Part shown: in pieces, positions 13,725 to 18,645 of the stretch | Position numbering within the stretch: the first letter of the stretch is position 1 | Layout of the letters: each line of letters starts with the position of its first letter | Source of the DNA: an uncultured Litorilinea sp. | Lineage (GTDB): Bacteria > Chloroflexota > Anaerolineae > Caldilineales > Caldilineaceae | Direction of reading: 5' to 3' | DNA length: 18,645 bases | Assembly: GCA_946885925.1 (NCBI GenBank) | Contig: CAMPHP010000002.1 | Span: 1-18,645, forward strand | Program-made: the position numbers and the translations under genes | Notes under the pieces: generated by a model | What the model was told of the DNA's origin: nothing | Seen by the model: the letters and a program-made list of their open reading frames with translations, nothing else | The model's database searches: none

Positions 13725-14742
13725 ATTGGAGCGATTCCAAATAGGTAAGCAGAGCTTGTAGATCGTCCCCTTCAAGATAGACAGGGGGCATCCGGTTACC
13801 CGGTTTGATTGCTTGCGAGTCGATAATCCACCCAGCGAGGTTGCCGCGCGTGTTCGCAATTGCGCCCGCGCCCAGCGTTTTGCGGCTAGCCAGATGGGTT
13901 AAATCAGGGCCAATCACACCAGATGCGCTCGTCCCCTCGATTGCATGGCAATAGACACAGGCCGCGCCCAAGAAAATCTGCTGCCCGCGCAGGGTCTCCT
14001 CATCTTGGGGGATCGGTGCGGGTTGTTGCTGCTGGGCAACCCATTGCTCGTACTCATCCACCGGTTGAGCAATGACATAGAGCGCCATCTTGGCATGTTG
14101 TACACCACAAAGCTCGGCACACTGGCCGCGATACTCACCTGCATGATCTGTGTATAAGAACATTCGATTGCTTTGTCCAGGGATCAAATCGGTCTTGCCG
14201 TTGAGTTCGGGGAACCAAAGGCTGTGGATAACATCCTCAGAGGTCAGGCGTAGCTCGACGCGCGTGCCAACGGGGATACGAATCTCGTTGGCGGTGACAA
14301 GGTTGTCGTGGGGATAGCGCACCTCCCACCACCAGCGATGACCAATCACTTCAATCGTGATCGCTGGCTCTGCTCCCACAGGCGAAAGTGCTGCCAACGT
14401 GTTCAGGTTTAGCCCAAAGACAATGAGCAAAATCACAAGGGGTATTGCGATGCCATTGGCTATGATAAAGAGCCGGTCATTGCGCGAAGGTGGCGTGATG
14501 TTGGGGCGTTGCTCTTCGCCAGCGCGTACAGACCTGCGGTGGAAAAGGGCAATGGCGAGGAAGATGAGCACTTCGACATAAATCAGCGCGCCGATGATCA
14601 TCATGATCCACCACAAATTTGCAATGTGGATCGCTCCCTCACCGCGTGGGTTCAGTGCCGAGACTCTCCCTTGACAGGCGCTAAGCGTCAGGGTGAGGAG
14701 AATTCCGAACCAGACAGCACATCGTTTGCAAAATGTGTTCAT
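13723..14742 (-). CDS. coxB: Cytochrome c oxidase subunit II with C-terminal cytochrome c domain (caa3-type)
   Basis: Electron-entry subunit, 339 residues. Lipoprotein signal with lipobox LSAC (C23), two TM helices (about 41-68 and 91-112), then the CuA domain: aromatic RWWWEVRYP near 136-144, and ligands H173, C208, E210, C212, H216 and M219 in the GQCAELCGVQHAKM block. After a Gln/Pro linker (about 236-246) comes a class I cytochrome c with CVYCH (C262, C265, H266) and axial M318 (NRMPP). This layout defines a caa3 oxidase, which takes electrons from a cytochrome c or other carrier. It is the first gene of the nine-gene operon, 11 nt ahead of coxA. The 116 bp upstream should hold the promoter, but no clear -35/-10 pair is visible. 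Confidence 0.96.
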   Translation of the reverse strand: MNTFCKRCAVWFGILLTLTLSACQGRVSALNPRGEGAIHIANLWWIMMIIGALIYVEVLIFLAIALFHRRSVRAGEEQRPNITPPSRNDRLFIIANGIAIPLVILLIVFGLNLNTLAALSPVGAEPAITIEVIGHRWWWEVRYPHDNLVTANEIRIPVGTRVELRLTSEDVIHSLWFPELNGKTDLIPGQSNRMFLYTDHAGEYRGQCAELCGVQHAKMALYVIAQPVDEYEQWVAQQQQPAPIPQDEETLRGQQIFLGAACVYCHAIEGTSASGVIGPDLTHLASRKTLGAGAIANTRGNLAGWIIDSQAIKPGNRMPPVYLEGDDLQALLTYLESLQ

Positions 14743-14858
14743 CTACACCCTACTCACCGGATTGCTTGCAATGTGTTGGACAGCGAAAGGGGCAAAGATT
14801 TAGGATATGAACGTGTGGAGTGGCTGCACGAGGTGGCAAACCTCATGCTCTGCGTGAA

Positions 14859-15353
14859 CTACGATCTGCTCAGCCAGGCCTGTAAATCGGGTTCGTGTTC
14901 TTCGTGAAAATGACCAAAGCTATAGTCCACCAGGTCGGCTGCCGAATAACCCTTGATCCAGTCAAAGCGGTTGGGATCAAACAAGTCTTCATCGGGGATT
15001 GCCCGCACAAGTTCTTCCATCTGTCGAAACTGCTGGCGAGATTCCTCCAACACCTCGTTTAAGGGTCTATCGCGATTTTGTTGATAGATCCAATCATTGA
15101 TCTTGTCGACATCGTCCTCAACATCCCACTCCGCGGGCCAGAGTGAAAAGGAAAACTCCTCGTCTCGCCCTGCTGCTTCAAGACGCGCCAGCGTGCGCTT
15201 GCGCCAGCCTGATATGTGCGCCACCACATCCTTAAAGGTCCACTCTCCCATAGCGCCAGGCAGCACCATGCGCTCCTCGTCAATGTCGGCCAAGAAGAGA
15301 GACCACAATGTGGACTCGCGCTGAATCTGACTGATTAATTCTTGCTTGTCCAT
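14859..15353 (-). CDS. ClbS/DfsB family four-helix bundle protein (DinB-like)
   Basis: 164-residue soluble protein of the DinB/ClbS superfamily. Typical features: an N-terminal KQELISQIQRE helix, EWTFKDVVAHISGW (conserved His) and FGHFHEEHEPDLQAW near the C-terminus; these histidines are candidate metal ligands. Known members include ClbS, which protects cells from colibactin; most relatives have no assigned job. The start at 15353 has a strong AGGGGGA site 7 nt upstream (15361-15367); the frame extends to 15440 but without that support. It stands alone, with 116 bp to coxB and over 300 bp to the upstream gene, so it is probably its own transcription unit or reads through into the oxidase operon. 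Confidence 0.85.
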   Translation of the reverse strand: MDKQELISQIQRESTLWSLFLADIDEERMVLPGAMGEWTFKDVVAHISGWRKRTLARLEAAGRDEEFSFSLWPAEWDVEDDVDKINDWIYQQNRDRPLNEVLEESRQQFRQMEELVRAIPDEDLFDPNRFDWIKGYSAADLVDYSFGHFHEEHEPDLQAWLSRS

Positions 15354-15671
15354 GTACAATTCCCCCTGTTGCTCTGGTGAATGGCGAGATAGGACAACGC
15401 TAAGAGACATGGCGTCATCACCATGATTTGGCTCTGGCATTCAGGCACAGATAGATTTTCTATGGCCTTGACTATGCAATATCTTTGCGATCTTTGCTAT
15501 AGACCAGGATATAGAAGGGGATAGAGAAGTAGGTTGTGACTTGGGTGGAGTTGTAAGGAATGCAGCGCTGCGCGTGCCAGTAAACGAGTGATAAATGAGA
15601 TGACTTGTCAAGTGTGACAAGAAGGAACGACATGCTGTGCCGGAGCAGCACAGATGCTTGTAGGTGGGAGA
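15354..15671. other. Gene-free spacer upstream of the ClbS-like gene
   Basis: About 318 bp with no supported gene. It contains a 9-bp tandem repeat (ATCTTTGCG/ATCTTTGCT, 15481-15498), an AT-rich section (15455-15525) where the ClbS-like promoter should lie, and hairpins near 15604-15653 after the aminotransferase stop. Confidence 0.6.
15604..15653 (-). terminator. Hairpins downstream of the transporter/aminotransferase operon
   Basis: CTTGTCA (15604-15610) pairs with TGACAAG (15615-15621) around a 4-nt loop, and CTGTGC (15635-15640) pairs with GCACAG (15648-15653). They lie 19-68 bp past the stop of the aminotransferase. Neither is followed by a good U tract on the - strand, so this is only a weak terminator candidate. 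Confidence 0.3.
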
Positions 15672-16850
15672 TTAGATGGCAGACAGTGCCTGGGGCAGCA
15701 CGCGCAGCAGCCGGTCAATCTCCTCTGCTGTGTTAAATGCCGCAATTGAGACGCGCACGCCGCAGACCTCTGGGCGGAATTTGGTAACGATCTGATATTG
15801 TTCGCGCAGGTACTCTACCAACTTCTGCACGCGCGTGGGTGAACCATCTGCGATTTGCAGTGTGGTAATTCCAGAGGAGAGTTCCCAATCATCTGGCCCT
15901 GCATTGCAAACGCCTGGAATCGCTCGCACCCCCTCGCGTAGCTGCTGCGTAAGCGTGCGTACTCGCTCTTCGATTTGGTCTACTCCGATTTGTTGCAAGG
16001 TGGCAATGCTGTAAGCCGTGCCCAGTCGCAATACATGATTGGCGGTACCCAATTCAGCGCGCCCACTAGCTGTCAGCATTTCGTTTGGGGCGGGTAGTGG
16101 CATCATGTTGGGGTTAAAGTACGGTAATTGCGCCTGCGCCACCACAAGAAACCCTATACCCGCTGGCCCCATCAACCACTTGTGACCAGAGCCGCTGTAA
16201 AAGTCCGCACCAATCGCACCCACGTCCACAGGAAAGACGCCCACTGTCTGTGCACCATCAACCAGCGTCTTGACCCCGCGCGCCCGCGCAATTTTTACAG
16301 CCTCGGCCACTGGTAGCCTACGCCCATCAGTGTTGGCGACATGGCAAAGAATCAGGAGGCGATGATCGGGTGTCAGGTGGCGGTCAAGTTGCTCTAGCAG
16401 GCAGTCGGGTCTATACGTAGGGCCATCCCCGGTTGAGATCACCGTAGTTGTCACCCCAACTTGTTCCTGTAAACCGCGCGCCATCACAAAGGTGCTGGCA
16501 TGTTCCACATCGGTTATCGCCAGTTTATCCCCTGCGCGCCAGTCGAAACTGCGGACGGCAAGACGTGTCGCCGTGGTGGTGTTATAGCTCCATGCTACCT
16601 CCGTGGCGCTAACCATGAGCAGATTCGCCAGGGTCTGCCGCGCCTCTTCTGCCTGTTGGTAGAAAGATGAGGATGCGCCTTTGCCGCCCAGACCGATAAA
16701 CAACTCATTCTCGACGCGTGTCATATCCGCCATGAATTGTTGCGTGGAAAGTGGCACTGGCGCATACGAACCACTTTGCAAGTAGGCAAAAGAACGTGTG
16801 ATCGGCAGATCGGCACGCAATTGTTCCAGCGTGTGAATGGGTGTCTCCAT
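15672..16850 (-). CDS. Class V aminotransferase-fold PLP enzyme
   Basis: PLP-dependent enzyme of 392 residues, related to cysteine desulfurases and isopenicillin N epimerase-like proteins. Seen: VEHAST (H117, likely stacking on the cofactor ring), LVDGAQTVG (D198, binding the pyridine nitrogen) and SGSGHKWLMGP (K224, the Schiff-base lysine). No cysteine desulfurase-type active Cys loop stands out near the C-terminus. The start at 16850 is 7 nt after the stop of the upstream permease; the frame runs further up to 16934 but inside that permease gene. Being the last gene of a peptide-type transporter operon, it may act on an imported amino acid derivative or peptide product; the reaction (transamination, lyase or epimerase) cannot be settled from sequence. 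Confidence 0.88.
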   Translation of the reverse strand: METPIHTLEQLRADLPITRSFAYLQSGSYAPVPLSTQQFMADMTRVENELFIGLGGKGASSSFYQQAEEARQTLANLLMVSATEVAWSYNTTTATRLAVRSFDWRAGDKLAITDVEHASTFVMARGLQEQVGVTTTVISTGDGPTYRPDCLLEQLDRHLTPDHRLLILCHVANTDGRRLPVAEAVKIARARGVKTLVDGAQTVGVFPVDVGAIGADFYSGSGHKWLMGPAGIGFLVVAQAQLPYFNPNMMPLPAPNEMLTASGRAELGTANHVLRLGTAYSIATLQQIGVDQIEERVRTLTQQLREGVRAIPGVCNAGPDDWELSSGITTLQIADGSPTRVQKLVEYLREQYQIVTKFRPEVCGVRVSIAAFNTAEEIDRLLRVLPQALSAI

Positions 16851-16857
16851 GCGCGGC

Positions 16858-17757
16858 CTATTTTCGGGCTGTGGGGTCGAGCGCGTCTTGAAGTCCATCG
16901 CCGACCAGGGTAAATGCATACATAGCAATTGCAATCATGACACCGGGGAAAAATGTAAGATGCCAATGCGATTGGATGGCAGTTAGATACTCGTTGACCA
17001 TACGTCCCCAGCTCGGGAGGGGTGGATTGACGCCGACACCCAGAAAGCTTAAGCCCGCTTCCGCCAGGATAGCGGCAGGGATGCCCAGGGTGACAGCAAC
17101 GATGATGGGTGAGAGCGCATTGGGTAGCAGGTGGCGGCTGATAATGCGCCAGTCGCTCACGCCCGTGCAGCGGGCAGCTAGCACATAATCATTCTCGCGG
17201 ATCGAGAGCAGTTGCCCGCGCACCAGACGCGCCACCCCCATCCAACCGGTAAGGATGAGCACTAACAACACATTGCGAAGACCACTGCCCAGCACCGTTA
17301 CGATCAAGATAGCCAAGAGGAGATTGGGCACAGCCGAAATGATGTCAATCAGGCGCATAAAGAGATAATCCACAGCCCCACCAAACCAAGCAGATGCCGC
17401 GCCAATTGGCACGCCAATCAGCAGGGAGAATGCCATGCTAACCAGACCAACCAGCAAAGAAATGCGTGCACCGTGAATGATCCGGCTCAACAAATCGCGC
17501 CCAAAGGGGTCAGTGCCCATCGGGTGTTCCCAAGAGGGAGATTGCCACGCATCGGCATAGACCTGCTTGTCATAGCCTTCTGGGGCCAGCACATCGGCAA
17601 ATAGGGCCATTAAAATGAGCAAAAGAATCAGCGAAAGCGCAACCACGGATAGACGGTTACGCATAAAACGCTGCGCTGCATCACTCCACAAGTTGCGGGG
17701 TTTGGTAAGCAGTCCCTTGTCTGATGCAAGTGAAAAACCGTTGGCGGTGATCGTCAT
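16858..17757 (-). CDS. Peptide/nickel-type ABC transporter permease, DppC/OppC family
   Basis: Inner-membrane half-channel of 299 residues. The N-terminal segment has a first TM helix (about 38-57) preceded by QRFMRNRLSVVAL, then the family signature HPMGTDPFGRDLLSRIIHGARISL, followed by five helices. The EAA loop that docks the ATPase is GVSDWRIISRHLLPNALSPI (about 199-218). It is paired with the DppB-type gene 19 nt upstream and followed 7 nt later by the aminotransferase. ATPase and binding-protein genes are not in the window and probably lie upstream beyond the right edge. Confidence 0.95.
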   Translation of the reverse strand: MTITANGFSLASDKGLLTKPRNLWSDAAQRFMRNRLSVVALSLILLLILMALFADVLAPEGYDKQVYADAWQSPSWEHPMGTDPFGRDLLSRIIHGARISLLVGLVSMAFSLLIGVPIGAASAWFGGAVDYLFMRLIDIISAVPNLLLAILIVTVLGSGLRNVLLVLILTGWMGVARLVRGQLLSIRENDYVLAARCTGVSDWRIISRHLLPNALSPIIVAVTLGIPAAILAEAGLSFLGVGVNPPLPSWGRMVNEYLTAIQSHWHLTFFPGVMIAIAMYAFTLVGDGLQDALDPTARK

Positions 17758-17776
17758 GCTCTCTAGCTTCTTTCTC

Positions 17777-18645
17777 CTAGCTTCTTTCGCCTAGACGGAT
17801 GCGTGGGTCTACCCAGGCGTACATCAGATCGGAGAGCAAATAGGCCAGCGCCAGCACACCAGTCCAGAGCAGCGCCAGTGCCATGATCACCGGATAGTCG
17901 CGGTTATAGGTCGCCAGTGTCATCTGCGCGCCAATGCCTGGAATCCGAAAGATCGCCTCGATAAAGAATGAGCCGACCAGCATGTTGACCGCAATCGGTC
18001 CAAGCATCGTTACCAGGGGCAGGCTGGCATTGCGAAAGGCATGACGAAAAACCACGGTGCGCTGTGCCAATCCCTTGGCGTGCGCAGTACGGATGTAATC
18101 GGTGCGTAGTGCTTCTACCATGCTAGAGCGTGTAAAGCGTGCCAACCCACCAACAATTCCTAGTGCATAGACCACCACAGGCAAAATAAGCTGTTGCGGT
18201 GTTCCCCAGCCACCCGTAGGCAGCCAGCGTAGCGTCACACTAAAGACGATAATGAGTAGGATGGCAATCACAAAGGTGGGGGTGACGAAGGTTAATACCA
18301 CAACCGAGGAAGTAAGATAGTCCAGCCAAGTGTTAGGACGCAAGGAGGCAAGTAGACCCATGCCGATGCCAATGGGTGCACCAATTGCCAGGGCAATCAG
18401 CCCGACGGTGAGCGTGATAGGCCAAGTACGCGCAATAAAGGCTGTAACTGGCTCACCCGTTCGAAATGAGACTCCCAAGTCACCGCGCAAGGCGTTGAGC
18501 ATATAGCGCACATATTGGACATGAAGTGGTTGATCAAGCCCATATTGGGCAAGAAGTTTGGCGCGAATGTGTTCGGGAATCGGCATCTCCGATTTGCCAG
18601 CCGGACTGTTATCAAAGGGGCCTCCCGGAATGGCATGCATAATTA
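17777..18645 (-). CDS. Peptide/nickel-type ABC transporter permease, DppB/OppB family (5' end cut by window edge)
   Basis: Partner permease. The frame is open to the right edge and the ATG at 18640 is internal: DppB proteins begin with a first TM helix leading into the IPGxP motif, here MHAIPGGPFD at the very start of what is visible, so about 25-30 residues are missing. Seen: the periplasmic segment IRAKLLAQYGLDQPLHVQYV and LRGDLGVSFRTGEPV, then five TM helices, with a cytoplasmic EAA-type loop AKGLAQRTVVFRHAFRNASLP. It forms the channel with the DppC-type protein encoded next. The substrate (peptide, nickel or glycoside) is not determinable. Confidence 0.94.
   Translation of the reverse strand, partial: IMHAIPGGPFDNSPAGKSEMPIPEHIRAKLLAQYGLDQPLHVQYVRYMLNALRGDLGVSFRTGEPVTAFIARTWPITLTVGLIALAIGAPIGIGMGLLASLRPNTWLDYLTSSVVVLTFVTPTFVIAILLIIVFSVTLRWLPTGGWGTPQQLILPVVVYALGIVGGLARFTRSSMVEALRTDYIRTAHAKGLAQRTVVFRHAFRNASLPLVTMLGPIAVNMLVGSFFIEAIFRIPGIGAQMTLATYNRDYPVIMALALLWTGVLALAYLLSDLMYAWVDPRIRLGERS

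Noticed and set aside
14743..14858. Promoter for the respiratory operon with TTGCCA and TATCCT boxes
   Set aside because: The two boxes are about 26 bp apart, too far for a sigma-70 promoter; no better pair was visible.

Overview
This 18.6 kb stretch comes from a bacterial chromosome and is packed almost entirely with metabolic and respiratory genes. Base composition is moderate (about half G+C by eye). A caa3-type oxidase with a subunit I/III fusion, lipoprotein cytochromes, a Tat-exported gluconate-dehydrogenase-like enzyme and a peptide ABC transporter together fit an aerobic heterotroph. I lean towards Chloroflexota, but this is inferred from gene style and not from any marker gene. There are no rRNA, tRNA, CRISPR or transposase genes.

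Layout: (1) The 3' part of a Gfo/Idh/MocA oxidoreductase on the + strand enters from the left edge. It converges, across a hairpin at 968-992, on everything else, which is all on the - strand. (2) A two-gene unit at 1010-5479 encodes a PotD-like substrate-binding lipoprotein followed by a large hybrid histidine kinase (Cache-HAMP-PAS-HisKA-HATPase-REC-REC). No permease or ATPase gene lies beside the binding protein, so a sensing partnership is plausible. (3) About 430 bp without a convincing gene follows, holding three 16-bp tandem repeats and a perfect 16-bp-stem hairpin that probably ends the next operon. (4) A nine-gene operon, read from 14742 down to 5925, encodes CoxB with a cytochrome c domain, a CoxA-CoxC fusion, a small membrane protein, CtaG, a monohaem cytochrome c lipoprotein, a gluconate 2-dehydrogenase subunit 3 (frameshifted), a GMC flavoprotein, a cupredoxin and a small conserved protein. 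Gaps are 1-42 nt and several genes overlap. (5) A lone ClbS/DfsB-family gene. (6) The end of a peptide-type ABC transporter operon with two permeases (the first cut by the window edge) and a class V aminotransferase-fold enzyme.

The centre of interest is region 4. It looks like a complete periplasmic electron route in one transcription unit: FAD enzyme (GMC plus Tat subunit), then cytochrome c and/or cupredoxin, then the CuA/cytochrome c of CoxB, then the O2-reducing site of CoxA. The oxidase keeps every haem and CuB ligand and the active-site tyrosine, but the usual proton-channel residues are replaced: D-channel Asp to Glu, its Asn pair to Thr/Ala, the terminal Glu to Asp, and the K-channel Lys to Gln. 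The Tat subunit of the dehydrogenase carries a one-base frameshift in a short G run, so the pathway as written would be broken unless the frameshift is a sequencing error.
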